Assembly (NCBI GenBank): GCA_045532055.1
Contig: JAZSFF010000009.1
Location: forward strand, 1 to 63,359
Length of the DNA: 63,359 nt
Source of the DNA: SIG440 sp045532055
GTDB lineage: Bacteria; Bacillota; Clostridia; Monoglobales; Monoglobaceae
Direction: 5' to 3'
Shown: one piece after another, positions 24,122 through 33,877 of the stretch
Layout: each line of letters begins with the position of its first letter
Numbering within the stretch: position 1 is the first letter of the stretch
Program-made: the position numbers and the translations under genes
Notes under the pieces: generated by a model
What the model saw: only the letters and a program-made list of their open reading frames with translations
The model's database searches: none
What the model was told of the DNA's origin: nothing

Positions 24122-24622
24122 ATGAAACTGAATATTGTTTTGGTGGAACCTGAAATTCCGTCAAATACGGGGAACATATCAAGAACCTGCTCGGTTATTG
24201 ATGCGGCACTGCATCTGGTGCATCCTTTGGGGTTTGATATTGATGAAAAGGCTGTAAGGCGTGCAGGACTTGATTATTGGGACGAGCTGAGGCTTTTTGA
24301 ATATAATAGTTTTGAGGAAATCAGGGAAAAATATCCCCAAGGAGTATTTTATTTCTGTACCACAAAGGCACCGAATAATTACAGCAAGGTGGAGTTCCCT
24401 GTGAAAGAGGACAAGGAGATTTTTCTTGTGTTTGGCAAGGAGACGAAGGGGCTGCCTGAAGATTTGCTGAGAGAAAATCTTGATATGTGTATAAGAATAC
24501 CCATGAAACACAACAAAAGGTCACTCAATCTGTCCAATTCGGTTGCCGTTGTGGCATACGAGGTTTTGCGACAGAATGATTTTGAAAATTTGGATAAGAA
24601 AGGATGTTTGCACAATGATTAA
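24122..24622 (+). CDS. trmL: tRNA (cytidine-34/uridine-34 2'-O)-methyltransferase
   Basis: The 166-residue single-domain SPOUT enzyme matches TrmL: LVEPEIPSNTGNISRTC at the start, VFGKETKGLP in the middle and the knot MKHNKRSLNLSNSVAVVAYE at the end. It methylates the wobble base of tRNA-Leu. ATG 24122 follows GGAAGTGAG; the longer frame from 24098 has no site. Its end overlaps the start of degV by 8 bases, indicating translational coupling. Confidence 0.93.
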   Translation: MKLNIVLVEPEIPSNTGNISRTCSVIDAALHLVHPLGFDIDEKAVRRAGLDYWDELRLFEYNSFEEIREKYPQGVFYFCTTKAPNNYSKVEFPVKEDKEIFLVFGKETKGLPEDLLRENLDMCIRIPMKHNKRSLNLSNSVAVVAYEVLRQNDFENLDKKGCLHND

Positions 24623-25457
24623 AATAATGACAGATATGTCGGCGGACATTACAAAAGAACAGGCGGAGAAATATGGAATAAAGGTTTTGCCTTTCTATAT
24701 CAATTGCGGTGATGAGAGTATCCTTGCGGATATTGATTATACACCCCAGATGTTTTATGAAAAGTTCAGGAGCCTTGACGAAATGCCTGCTACCAGTCAG
24801 GCAACACCTGGTATCCTAGAAGATATGTACAGAGCCTTGGGTAAAGAAAACCAGATTATTCATATCACCATTCCTGCAAACAGCAGCGGAATTGTGAATA
24901 CTGCAAGGATGATTGCAGGGGATCTTGCGGAGGAAGGGTTTGATATTACCATCATAGATTCAAGTCTTTACAGCTACGGTATTGGTTCGAATGTTATTGC
25001 GGCGGCTGAAATGGCGGAAAAGGGTGCAACAAAAGATGAGATTGTGGAATATCTTAAAGAGAGATTTGAAAAGGATAAGGTATATTTTATAGTGGATGAC
25101 CTTACCTACCTTAAAAAAGGCGGAAGAATTAAGGCGACGACCATGGTGGTATCCTCGGTTCTGGACATCAAGCCCATTCTTTGGTCAAATGACGGCAAGG
25201 TAGAGGCTTTTGCCAAGGTTAAGGGGCTCAAACGTGCCATAGCAAGGATTGTGGATTATGTTGAGGAAAATATTGATGACCCACAGAATGCAGAGATTGA
25301 TATTATGCATGCTGACGCACCTGATAAGGCGGAAATACTGAAAAAAATGATTGAAGAAAGAATTTCACCCAAGAGTATAAGGGTTGCAGAGGTTGGACCG
25401 ATAATCACCTGCCATGCGGGGGTTGGGGTTTTTGGATTGTATTTTAAGCATAAATAA
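24615..25457 (+). CDS. DegV family fatty-acid-binding protein
   Basis: The 280-residue protein has the two-domain DegV (FakB) fold: TDMSADITKEQA at the start, the fatty-acid-binding segment ATSQATPG (about 56-63), SSGIVNTA, and VDDLTYLKKGGRIK. DegV proteins hold a fatty acid while FakA phosphorylates it, and fakA lies on the other strand about 3.4 kb away. The start ATG 24615 lies within the trmL end, preceded by GAAAGGATG. Confidence 0.92.
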   Translation: MIKIMTDMSADITKEQAEKYGIKVLPFYINCGDESILADIDYTPQMFYEKFRSLDEMPATSQATPGILEDMYRALGKENQIIHITIPANSSGIVNTARMIAGDLAEEGFDITIIDSSLYSYGIGSNVIAAAEMAEKGATKDEIVEYLKERFEKDKVYFIVDDLTYLKKGGRIKATTMVVSSVLDIKPILWSNDGKVEAFAKVKGLKRAIARIVDYVEENIDDPQNAEIDIMHADAPDKAEILKKMIEERISPKSIRVAEVGPIITCHAGVGVFGLYFKHK

Positions 25458-25489
25458 AAAAGTATTTTGGGTACAAAGGATGATTTTGT

Positions 25490-26020
25490 ATGTATCTTGA
25501 AAAAGAAGAAATGAAATTTGCGGTGGTTTATGCCATAAAGCAATATAAAGCACCCATAAGCATGAGCCTGACCTATGAAATCTTTACGTGGGACAAGGAG
25601 ATAATGGAATACTTTGATTTGTCCGAGGTCCTTGCGGAGCTTTTGGAGGATGGGTATATATACGAGAAGTATTATCGCAATGAGCAGGCTTTTTGTCTTA
25701 CTGAAAGTGGTGAGGCGGCGTATCTTTATTTTAAAGGACGGATACCCTACAGCATAAGGGAACGGATTGATGAGGCAATCGGCAAGGCGAAGTATGATGA
25801 AATAGTGGACCCCAATGCGGTAAAGGCAGAGGTTGTCCTTGCTGCAGAGGAGCAGTATATGGCAAGGTGCAGCATCCTTGAGGACAAGGTGCCCATGATG
25901 GAACTTTCAATCAACATGGGCAAGAAAATCCATGCGGAGCGGGTTGCGGAGCATTTTAAAAAGAATTCGAAGCGGATATATGAAGAAATCCTTAAACTTT
26001 GCGTTGAGGATATCAAATAA
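25490..26020 (+). CDS. DUF4364 family protein
   Basis: The 176-residue protein fits DUF4364, a family I know from Clostridia, with a winged-helix-like N-terminal half (LTYEIFTWDKEIMEYFDLSE, LLEDGYIYEK, FCLTESGEAAYLYF) and an acidic C-terminal half. The fold suggests a regulator, but no function is known. It starts at ATG 25490 after AAAGGATG and ends 16 bases before mnmG. Confidence 0.8.
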   Translation: MYLEKEEMKFAVVYAIKQYKAPISMSLTYEIFTWDKEIMEYFDLSEVLAELLEDGYIYEKYYRNEQAFCLTESGEAAYLYFKGRIPYSIRERIDEAIGKAKYDEIVDPNAVKAEVVLAAEEQYMARCSILEDKVPMMELSINMGKKIHAERVAEHFKKNSKRIYEEILKLCVEDIK

Positions 26021-26036
26021 TTTTGGAGGGGAAATC

Positions 26037-27908
26037 TTGTTTACGGCTGACAGTTATGATGTGATAGTTATAGGCGGAGGACATGCGGGAGCGGAGGCAT
26101 CCTTTGCGGCAGCAAGGCTTGGGATGAAAACCTGTCTTTTTTCCATAAGCCTTGACAGTATTGCCAATTTGCCATGCAATCCAAGCATCGGAGGAACGGC
26201 AAAGGGGCACTTGGTGCGTGAAATTGATGCTTTGGGCGGAGAAATGGGAAAGGCGGCAGACGCCACGCTTTTGCAGTCCAGAATACTTAACCGTGGGAAA
26301 GGCCCTGCGGTGTATTCTTTGCGTGCCCAGATTGACCGCAGAGCGTACCAGAACGAGATGAAACACCGCCTTGAAATGTGTGACAATCTTCATGTGCGTC
26401 AGGGTGAGATTGTCAAAGTCAACCTTGATAACGAGGGATGTGTCAAATCTGTTGAGACACGTGCCGGGGCGGAATATCTTTGTAGGGCGGTTATTGTTTC
26501 CACCGGTACATATCTTAAGTCACGGATTATCATTGGTGAGTTCAGTCAGGAGAGTGGTCCTGATGGTGTTTTCCCCGCCACAGAGCTTTCCCAGAATTTG
26601 AGGGATATCGGGGTTGAGCTTGTGCGGTTTAAAACCGGAACGCCCCCCAGAGTGAACAGACGCTCCATTGACTTTTCACAGCTTGAGGAACAGATTGGTG
26701 ATGAGGAGATAACACCTTTCTCTTTTGAAACGAAGGACAAACTTGAAAATACTGTAAGCTGTTACATCACCTACACAAACGAAAAGACCCACAAGGTAAT
26801 CCTTGACAACATTCATCGCTCACCTCTGTATGGCGGTGACATAAAGGGTATAGGCCCCAGATATTGTCCCTCCATTGAGGACAAAATTGTAAGGTTTAAG
26901 GATAAGGAGCGGCATCAGCTTTTTATTGAACCAATGGGGACAAATACAGAAGAGATGTATATTCAGGGGTTTTCAAGCAGTTTGCCCGAGGATGTGCAGA
27001 TAGAGATGCTGAAAACTCTGCCGGGACTTGAAAATGCTCAGGTTACAAGAAATGCTTATGCCATTGAATATGATTGTTGCAATCCTTTGCAGCTTAAGGC
27101 CACACTTGAATTCAAGAATATTTCAGGTCTTTATGGTGCGGGACAGTTCAACGGAACATCGGGTTATGAAGAGGCGGCGGCTCAGGGGCTTGTTGCGGGG
27201 ATAAATGCGGCAAGGAAAATTCAGGGCAAAGAGCCTTTTGTTCTTGACAGAAGTGATGCATATATTGGAACATTGATTGATGATCTTGTGACAAAGGGTA
27301 CCAATGAGCCTTATCGTATGATGACCTCACGTTCGGAGTACAGGCTTATTCTTCGTCAGGATAATGCGGATTTGAGACTTACAGAGATGGGTTATGAGCT
27401 GGGGTTGATTTCTGAGGAGAGGTACAATGCTTTTGTTCAAAAGAAATGTTTGATTGAGGAAGAAAAGAAAAGACTTGAAAATATAGTCTTTTCACCTAAA
27501 ACCGCAAACGACTTTCTGGAGAAAGTGGGCAGCAATCCTGTATCCAGCGGAATCAGAGGCTCGGATATGCTGAAGAGACCCGAAGTCACATACGATGCAA
27601 TGGTGGAAATTGATTCAGAAAGACCAAGTTTGCCCGCTGAGGTATGTGAACAGGTTGAAATCAGCATAAAGTATGAGGGGTATATAAACCGCCAGATTGC
27701 ACAGGCTAATCAATTCAAGAAAATGGAGAACAAAAAGATTCCTGAGAGCATAGATTACAGCGAAATCGGTGGACTGAGGATTGAAGCGAGACAGAAACTG
27801 GAAAAGCTGAGACCTCATTCAATCGGTCAGGCGTCAAGAATATCCGGAGTGTCACCTGCGGATATTGCGGTTTTGGTGGTTTATCTGAAACAAAAGAAAG
27901 AAATTTAG
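26037..27908 (+). CDS. mnmG: tRNA uridine 5-carboxymethylaminomethyl modification enzyme
   Basis: The 623-residue FAD enzyme works with MnmE to build cmnm5U34 in tRNA. FAD-binding motif IGGGHAGAEA is at about 12-21, the signature GGPxYCPS-type segment appears as GIGPRYCPSIEDKIVRF, and the C-terminal helical MnmE/tRNA-binding part ends with SPADIAVL. The start is TTG 26037, 5-6 bases after GGAGGGG; the longer frame upstream overlaps the DUF4364 gene. mnmE and rsmG, the usual neighbours near oriC, are absent, so the gene has been relocated. Confidence 0.96.
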   Translation: MFTADSYDVIVIGGGHAGAEASFAAARLGMKTCLFSISLDSIANLPCNPSIGGTAKGHLVREIDALGGEMGKAADATLLQSRILNRGKGPAVYSLRAQIDRRAYQNEMKHRLEMCDNLHVRQGEIVKVNLDNEGCVKSVETRAGAEYLCRAVIVSTGTYLKSRIIIGEFSQESGPDGVFPATELSQNLRDIGVELVRFKTGTPPRVNRRSIDFSQLEEQIGDEEITPFSFETKDKLENTVSCYITYTNEKTHKVILDNIHRSPLYGGDIKGIGPRYCPSIEDKIVRFKDKERHQLFIEPMGTNTEEMYIQGFSSSLPEDVQIEMLKTLPGLENAQVTRNAYAIEYDCCNPLQLKATLEFKNISGLYGAGQFNGTSGYEEAAAQGLVAGINAARKIQGKEPFVLDRSDAYIGTLIDDLVTKGTNEPYRMMTSRSEYRLILRQDNADLRLTEMGYELGLISEERYNAFVQKKCLIEEEKKRLENIVFSPKTANDFLEKVGSNPVSSGIRGSDMLKRPEVTYDAMVEIDSERPSLPAEVCEQVEISIKYEGYINRQIAQANQFKKMENKKIPESIDYSEIGGLRIEARQKLEKLRPHSIGQASRISGVSPADIAVLVVYLKQKKEI

Positions 27909-27954
27909 GAATTTAACGTGCTGCAATAATTGATTGTGGCGGAACGGAGATTCT

Positions 27955-28851
27955 ATGAAAAAAATAGTTGCCGGACCAAATGATGCAGGACAGAGACTGG
28001 ATAAGTTTTTGGCAAAGCTACTCAAGACTGCATCAATGGGCATGATTTATAAATGGCTCCGCAAAAAACGGGTAAAAGTCAATGGAAAGAAACAAGATAT
28101 TTCCTATATGATTTGTCAGGGGGACATCCTTGAACTTTATATAAACGACGAGTTCTTTGATGATGTAAAACCTGTGGCGGCGCATCTGGAAAAGGATTTT
28201 CAGCTCAAAACGGTTTATGAAGATGAAAATATACTTATAGCAGATAAGCCGTCAGGAATTTCCTGCCACGGGGAGGATGGGTGCTTGCTTGACAATGTTC
28301 AGGCATACCTCTTTAAAAAGGGTGAATATGACCCAGAGAAAGAACAGACTTTTGCTCCGGCGTTGTGCAACAGGATAGACAAAAATACATCGGGTCTGGT
28401 TATTGCTGCAAAGAACGCAATGGCGCTCAGAATAATAAATGAGAAAATTAAATTAAGGGAAATAAACAAATTTTATATTTTGAAAGTGGAGAATCCCGAA
28501 AGGCTTGAACAAAGCGGCAGAATAGTGGGATATACTCTGAAAAATGAAAAGGAACGAAAGATTTATTTTTATGATGATGAAGTTCCCGGTTCCAAGTATT
28601 GCGAGACGTTGTACAGACAGCTTGGTGACGGCGGTCTGGTTGAGGCACAGCTTATGACAGGGAGAACACACCAGATTCGTGTCGGATTTGCACATATAGG
28701 ATGCCCTTTGGAGGGGGATGTGAAGTACGGTGCGCAAAAGAATGGACGGAAAGATTTTCAGCAGCTCAGAGCAAAGAAAATAGAATTTGATTTCAAGACT
28801 CCGGCTGGGGAACTTGAATATCTTAATGGGAAAGTTGTTGTGGCAGATTGA
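27955..28851 (+). CDS. RluA-family pseudouridine synthase
   Basis: The 298-residue protein has an N-terminal S4 RNA-binding domain (about 13-75) and the RluA catalytic domain with the motif RIDKNTSGL (Asp142 catalytic; the usual leading His is Asn139 here), and GRTHQIRV downstream. It isomerises uridines in 23S rRNA or tRNA; the exact site cannot be told from sequence. ATG 27955 follows CGGAACGGAG. addA starts 25 bases after its stop. Confidence 0.9.
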   Translation: MKKIVAGPNDAGQRLDKFLAKLLKTASMGMIYKWLRKKRVKVNGKKQDISYMICQGDILELYINDEFFDDVKPVAAHLEKDFQLKTVYEDENILIADKPSGISCHGEDGCLLDNVQAYLFKKGEYDPEKEQTFAPALCNRIDKNTSGLVIAAKNAMALRIINEKIKLREINKFYILKVENPERLEQSGRIVGYTLKNEKERKIYFYDDEVPGSKYCETLYRQLGDGGLVEAQLMTGRTHQIRVGFAHIGCPLEGDVKYGAQKNGRKDFQQLRAKKIEFDFKTPAGELEYLNGKVVVAD

Positions 28852-28876
28852 TTTTTTAGGTGGTGAGACAGGGCAG

Positions 28877-31800
28877 ATGAAGTGGACACAGGAGCAAAGG
28901 GAAGCAATTGAATACAGAGGCGAGAATATTCTTCTTGCGGCGGCTGCAGGTTCGGGCAAGACTGCAGTCTTGGTTCAGCGTATCATTGAGCTTATCCAAA
29001 GTGGCGATGTGTCTGTTAATGAACTGCTTGTGCTCACTTTCACCGAAGCTGCAGCAGGTGAAATGAAAGAAAAAATCAAAAAGGCAATTGCCTCTGCATT
29101 AAGGCAAGACCCTGAAAACCAGCATTTGCAGAAACAGAGATTGTTGATTCATTCTTCCAGTATATCAACGGTTCATTCCTTTTGCCTTAATACATTGAAA
29201 AGCAATATTCACCTGACTTGCTTGCCGGTGGATTTTTCGATTATATCCGAGACAGAGAATAAAATCATGCTGAAAGAGTCGCTTGATGAGGTGCTTGAGC
29301 GGTTTTACAGCAAAATTGATGTTGACTCATCCTTTGCAGACCTTGTGATAGGTTATGGAGGGATAAAAAATGACAGTACGTTGCGTGAAATTGTTCTGGG
29401 TCTGCATGATTTCAGCCGGAGCATGGCGTATCCTGCAAGGTGGCTTAATGAGGCGGTGAGACCCTATCGGCAGACGGCAAAACAGAAGGAAATTGCAGGT
29501 GAGTGGTGGAGGTCACAGCTTGAAAGAATTGTAGAAGAAGCCAAAGACGAAATTTTTTCTGCATATGAAATGATTGACCATGAGATAGAAAACAACCTTA
29601 CATATGAGCACCCCTATGGAGCCTTTTTTGAGGACGAGAGAGAAAATATAAAGAGAACTTTTGACCATATTAAGATGGGTGATTATTCCTCTGTCAAAGC
29701 TGCCATTGACGGTTTTGAATTTGAGAGAATGAAGCCCGGAAAGCGTAATGCCGAGGAGCATATTGTCAGGGGGCAGGAGAGAGTAAAGGCACTGAGAGAG
29801 TCAGCAAAAAAGAATATTGCAGAGCTGAAAGAGTGTTTTGCCTTGACTGAGGAAGCGGCTGTTGAAAGAATAGCTTTAAGTTATCCCGTCTTAAGAACCC
29901 TGAAAAACATTGTGTTGATGCTGGACAGATGCTACACAAGAAAAAAGAGGGCAAAGAGTTTTCTTGATTTCAATGATTTGGAGCATGAGGCATTGAACCT
30001 TTTGGTTACAAAGAAAGGTGAAATAACAGAGGTTGCGGAGAACCTGAAAAAGAAGTACAAACACATTCTGGTGGACGAATATCAGGACACCAACAATATT
30101 CAGGACCTTATATTCCGCACAGTCTCAAGGGATGACAGCAATATTTTTATGGTAGGGGACCTGAAACAGAGCATCTATAAATTCAGGAATGCTGTGCCTA
30201 AACTGTTTTCGGATAAATATGACCTTTATGGCTGTGATGGAACTTCGGGACATCTGATACGGTTGTTTAAAAACTTCAGAAGCCGCCGAAACGTGGTGGA
30301 TACAGTTAATTTTGTGTTCCGTTGCGTCATGTCACGGATTGTTGGGGACATAGATTATACAGAAGAAGAGTATCTGGTGCGTGGTGCGGACTATCCGGAA
30401 CTTGAGGACAAAGGAATTTATGATACAGAGTTTCATATGATTTGTCAGGAGGCGGAGTCGGAGGACAATGCCGATGAGAAAGAATTGTTTGACAAAACAG
30501 AGCTTGAGGCGAAAGTTGCCGCAATGCGTATTTGTGATATTATTGAAAAGAAAATGCCGGTCTTTGACAAGGATTTGGGTGCGGTGAGACCGGCAAAATA
30601 TCGGGATATTGTTGTTCTTATGCGAAACACAAAAAAGACGGCACCGGTATTTGAAAAAGTGTTTGAAGAGTCGGGGATTCCCGTTTATACAGAGGTAGGA
30701 CGCAGTTATTTGGGGGCATTGGAGGTTCAGACGGTTCTGGCTTTTTTGCAGATTATTGATAATCCCCGTCAGGATATACCTTTGATTGCAACTTTGAGGT
30801 CGCCCATGTGGAGGTTTGATGCCGAAACCCTTGCCGATATCAGAGGGGAAAAACGAGACGGTTGTTTTTTTGAGGCTTTGGTTTTTGCAGCAGAGAATGG
30901 CAATGATTTGGCGGCGGAATTTGTGGCAGAGTTTGAAACTCTTCGGCAAATGGCAGAGTGGGCAGGTATTGACAGGCTGATTCGCAGCATATACTATGAC
31001 TATGGTTATTATGCTTATGTTGGTTCTCTTGACCATGGCAGAGAACGTCAGGCAAACCTCAGACTGTTGATGGAGCGTGCTGCTGAATTTGAAAGCACCA
31101 AGATGAGTGGGCTTTTTGGTTTTATGAATTACATTGATACCATGCGTGAAGAGGGCGGAGATATGACGCCTGCCAAGGCCTTTGGTGACAGCGAAGACGT
31201 TGTGCAGATTATGAGTATTCATAAATCCAAGGGGCTTGAGTTCCCAGTTGTTATACTGGCGGATACGGCACATAAATTTAATATTACTGATGCATCAAAA
31301 AGTATTATATGGGACGAGCAGGGGGGACTTGGTGCTGAATATGCGGACACACATTTGCGTGTCAGATATTCGTCTTTGCCTAAAACTCTGGTGGGATATC
31401 AGTTAAAACAGGACATGGTGTCCGAGGAAATGAGGCTTCTTTATGTGGCACTTACCCGTGCCCGTGAAAAATTGATACTTACTTCAACATTTAAATCCAG
31501 CGAAAAGGTATGGAAATCACCTGTTTGGAATGCAGAGTTTCATGCTGCACATGGATATATAAGGGGAGCGTCATCATACAGGGAATGGTTGACAGCGGCA
31601 GTTATGTCACATCCTGATGGAAACATTTTGAGAGAGTATTGCGATATCCCTGATACGGTGGCAAATCGTGACACGGATTTTGGGATTAAGGTTTATCTTT
31701 ATAAAAATCCATATGAAATTACGGAAGTTTTGACAAGGCAGGAACCGGAAGAGGTCAGAAATTTTGAAAAGTGTCAAGATGCTGCAGAGGAAGTACAAAA

Positions 31801-32467
31801 GAGACTTGAATTTGAATATAAGTATAAAGAATTGGGGGAAATGCCCATCAAACTGTCGGTCAGCGAGGTAAAGCGGATGCAGACGGATGACGGTGAATTT
31901 GTACCATTGCTTGAGGAACTCAAGATATCTGATATGATAGGTTTGGATGAGGTAAAGGGTGCTGAAAGAGGTACTGTGGTGCATTTTGTCATGCAGATGG
32001 CAGACCCCAGGAAGATAAACACAGCAGATGATGTTGAGGCCTTTGTGGAGAAAATGGTTGAGAAGAAAATCATCAGTAGGCTACAGGGTGATGCTGTTGA
32101 TTGCAAAAAAGTGGCAGAATTCTTTGCAGGGCCTATGGGACAACGCTTGAAGGAAGCTGTGCGGAGAGAAAATGAGTTCAGTTTCTACACTCAGGCAAGT
32201 GCTGACGAGATTTATGAAAATGGGTCCTTGGAAACAATTCTTTTGCAGGGAACCATGGACTGTTTCTTTGTCGAGAGTGATGGAACGGTGGTGCTTTTGG
32301 ATTTCAAGACAGACAGAGTGAGCAAAGAGGGTGCGGCTTTGGTTGCCAAGAAGAGATACGCAACACAGATGAAGTATTATAAGAAGGCGCTGGGTGAGAT
32401 ATTGAAAAAACCGGTGGACGAATGCTATCTTTATTTTTTGGAATGTGGAGAACTGGTTTCTATGTAG
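28877..32467 (+). CDS. addA: Helicase-nuclease subunit AddA
   Basis: The 1196-residue protein is the UvrD-like helicase-nuclease of the AddAB double-strand-break repair complex. Walker A AAGSGKTAVL lies at about 23-32, motif II is LVDEYQDTNN, later helicase motifs are SIHKSKGLEFPVV and LLYVALTRAREKL, and the C-terminal RecB-type nuclease carries GTMDCFF and LLDFKTDR. The partner addB normally lies just upstream in Firmicutes; here an RluA-type gene is there instead. ATG 28877 follows GGTGGTGAG; an upstream extension into the RluA gene is rejected. Confidence 0.95.
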   Translation: MKWTQEQREAIEYRGENILLAAAAGSGKTAVLVQRIIELIQSGDVSVNELLVLTFTEAAAGEMKEKIKKAIASALRQDPENQHLQKQRLLIHSSSISTVHSFCLNTLKSNIHLTCLPVDFSIISETENKIMLKESLDEVLERFYSKIDVDSSFADLVIGYGGIKNDSTLREIVLGLHDFSRSMAYPARWLNEAVRPYRQTAKQKEIAGEWWRSQLERIVEEAKDEIFSAYEMIDHEIENNLTYEHPYGAFFEDERENIKRTFDHIKMGDYSSVKAAIDGFEFERMKPGKRNAEEHIVRGQERVKALRESAKKNIAELKECFALTEEAAVERIALSYPVLRTLKNIVLMLDRCYTRKKRAKSFLDFNDLEHEALNLLVTKKGEITEVAENLKKKYKHILVDEYQDTNNIQDLIFRTVSRDDSNIFMVGDLKQSIYKFRNAVPKLFSDKYDLYGCDGTSGHLIRLFKNFRSRRNVVDTVNFVFRCVMSRIVGDIDYTEEEYLVRGADYPELEDKGIYDTEFHMICQEAESEDNADEKELFDKTELEAKVAAMRICDIIEKKMPVFDKDLGAVRPAKYRDIVVLMRNTKKTAPVFEKVFEESGIPVYTEVGRSYLGALEVQTVLAFLQIIDNPRQDIPLIATLRSPMWRFDAETLADIRGEKRDGCFFEALVFAAENGNDLAAEFVAEFETLRQMAEWAGIDRLIRSIYYDYGYYAYVGSLDHGRERQANLRLLMERAAEFESTKMSGLFGFMNYIDTMREEGGDMTPAKAFGDSEDVVQIMSIHKSKGLEFPVVILADTAHKFNITDASKSIIWDEQGGLGAEYADTHLRVRYSSLPKTLVGYQLKQDMVSEEMRLLYVALTRAREKLILTSTFKSSEKVWKSPVWNAEFHAAHGYIRGASSYREWLTAAVMSHPDGNILREYCDIPDTVANRDTDFGIKVYLYKNPYEITEVLTRQEPEEVRNFEKCQDAAEEVQKRLEFEYKYKELGEMPIKLSVSEVKRMQTDDGEFVPLLEELKISDMIGLDEVKGAERGTVVHFVMQMADPRKINTADDVEAFVEKMVEKKIISRLQGDAVDCKKVAEFFAGPMGQRLKEAVRRENEFSFYTQASADEIYENGSLETILLQGTMDCFFVESDGTVVLLDFKTDRVSKEGAALVAKKRYATQMKYYKKALGEILKKPVDECYLYFLECGELVSM

Positions 32468-32484
32468 ACAAGGAGGATTAGATT

Positions 32485-33618
32485 ATGCGTGCTTTGATTT
32501 TTACAGTAACTGCAGGTCAGGGACATAATCAGGTTGCAAGTGTTTTGTGCCAGCATCTCAAAGAGGCTGACATTGAAACGTTGAGTATAGATGCGCTTGA
32601 ATATATTACACCTGTGCTTAAGGAGACAATTTCACAAGGATATCTTGTGTCTACTAAGAGAATCCCCAAGGTTTATGGCAAGGTTTACAGACTTTGCGAA
32701 AAACGTGAGCCAGAAAATGGAGAAAGCAGGTTTATAAAGATTACAAACAGTATTCTGGCAAAGAAACTTATAAAATTTGTTGAGGAATATAAGCCAGATA
32801 TTATTATATGCACACATGTTTTTGCGGCAATTCTGGTCAGTTATGTTGCAAACAAGATTGACGGAAACATAAAAACTGTAGGAATTGTGACAGACTTTAC
32901 AATTCATCCCTATTGGGAAGATACGTCAATGGATTATTATGTTGCCGCTACGGAACTTCTTGCCAACCAGGCCGAAAAAAAGGGGATTGTCAGGGACGAG
33001 CTTGTGCCAATTGGAATCCCCATAAATCCCAAGTTTGCAAAAAGGGTTGACAAAACTGAGGCCAGAGCAATTCTTGGGCTTGAGGATACGAGGACCATTC
33101 TTGTTATGAGTGGCAGCATGGGTTATGGCAAAATAGGATCCATGCTGAAAAAACTTGATATGTCGGATTTGGATTTTCAGATTGTGTCAGTCTGTGGATA
33201 TAATGAAAGGCTTAAGAGAAAGATTGCAAACATGAATTTCCATCACAAAGTCTACAACTTTGGTTTCAGTGACCAGGTAGATTTGTTTATGGATGCGGCC
33301 GATTGTATTATAACAAAGCCGGGGGGACTTACTACAAGTGAGGCTTTGGCAAAGGGACTGCCAATAATTATGGCAAACCCCATACCTGGTCAGGAAGACA
33401 GAAATGTTGAGTTTTTGCTTAACAATGGTGCGGCGTTTAAGGTCAGCAGTACCTTCCCTGTGGACGAGGCGGTTTATCAGATGTTCAGCAATACTGCAAG
33501 ACTCAGGAACATGAAAGAAATTGTATCAGAGCTTGGCAAACCCAATTCCACAAGGGATTTTGTGGAGTTTGTAAAGAAAATAGGAAACTGTGGTGAGGCT
33601 ACAAAAAATGAGAATTAG
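32485..33618 (+). CDS. MGDG synthase/UgtP-like diacylglycerol glycosyltransferase
   Basis: The 377-residue GT28-type enzyme resembles processive diacylglycerol glucosyltransferases and plant MGDG synthases. It begins with the acceptor-binding segment TVTAGQGHNQVA (near residues 7-18) and ends with the donor-binding region TKPGGLTTSEALAKGLP. It would move a hexose from UDP-sugar to diacylglycerol at the inner membrane face, giving glycolipid for the membrane or as a lipoteichoic acid anchor. AAGGAGG lies before ATG 32485. The gene follows addA by 17 bases and overlaps feoA. Confidence 0.87.
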   Translation: MRALIFTVTAGQGHNQVASVLCQHLKEADIETLSIDALEYITPVLKETISQGYLVSTKRIPKVYGKVYRLCEKREPENGESRFIKITNSILAKKLIKFVEEYKPDIIICTHVFAAILVSYVANKIDGNIKTVGIVTDFTIHPYWEDTSMDYYVAATELLANQAEKKGIVRDELVPIGIPINPKFAKRVDKTEARAILGLEDTRTILVMSGSMGYGKIGSMLKKLDMSDLDFQIVSVCGYNERLKRKIANMNFHHKVYNFGFSDQVDLFMDAADCIITKPGGLTTSEALAKGLPIIMANPIPGQEDRNVEFLLNNGAAFKVSSTFPVDEAVYQMFSNTARLRNMKEIVSELGKPNSTRDFVEFVKKIGNCGEATKNEN

Positions 33619-33877
33619 TGATTGTGTAGTGGGGAAGACCTACGTTGTAAAAGAAATAGGGTTGGGACTTGAAGTAAAGAGAAGACTGGAAATATTGGGT
33701 ATGACCATAAATTCCAGTGTAGAGATTGTCAATTCAAAGAGGTCAGGGACCAAGATTATAAAGGTTAGGGGCACCAGATTTGCTATTGGCAAGAAGTTTG
33801 CCGAGGGTATTGAAGTTGTAGAGAAAGATTGCGTTCTGCAGGATGAAACGGCAAAGAAAGAGGAGTGTGTTTTATGA
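33608..33877 (+). CDS. feoA: Ferrous iron transport protein A
   Basis: The 89-residue protein has the SH3-like FeoA fold: KEIGLGLEVKRRLEILGM and VNSKRSGTKIIKVRGTRFAIGKKFAEGI. FeoA is cytoplasmic and aids the FeoB transporter. I chose ATG 33608, with GGTGAGG 10-11 bases before it. The start overlaps the glycosyltransferase end by 11 bases, and the stop overlaps the feoB start (ATGA), so translation is coupled. Confidence 0.9.
   Translation: MRISDCVVGKTYVVKEIGLGLEVKRRLEILGMTINSSVEIVNSKRSGTKIIKVRGTRFAIGKKFAEGIEVVEKDCVLQDETAKKEECVL

Noticed and set aside
30332..31273. 313-codon minus-strand frame
   Set aside because: Opposite addA, with no motif and composition typical of an antisense frame.
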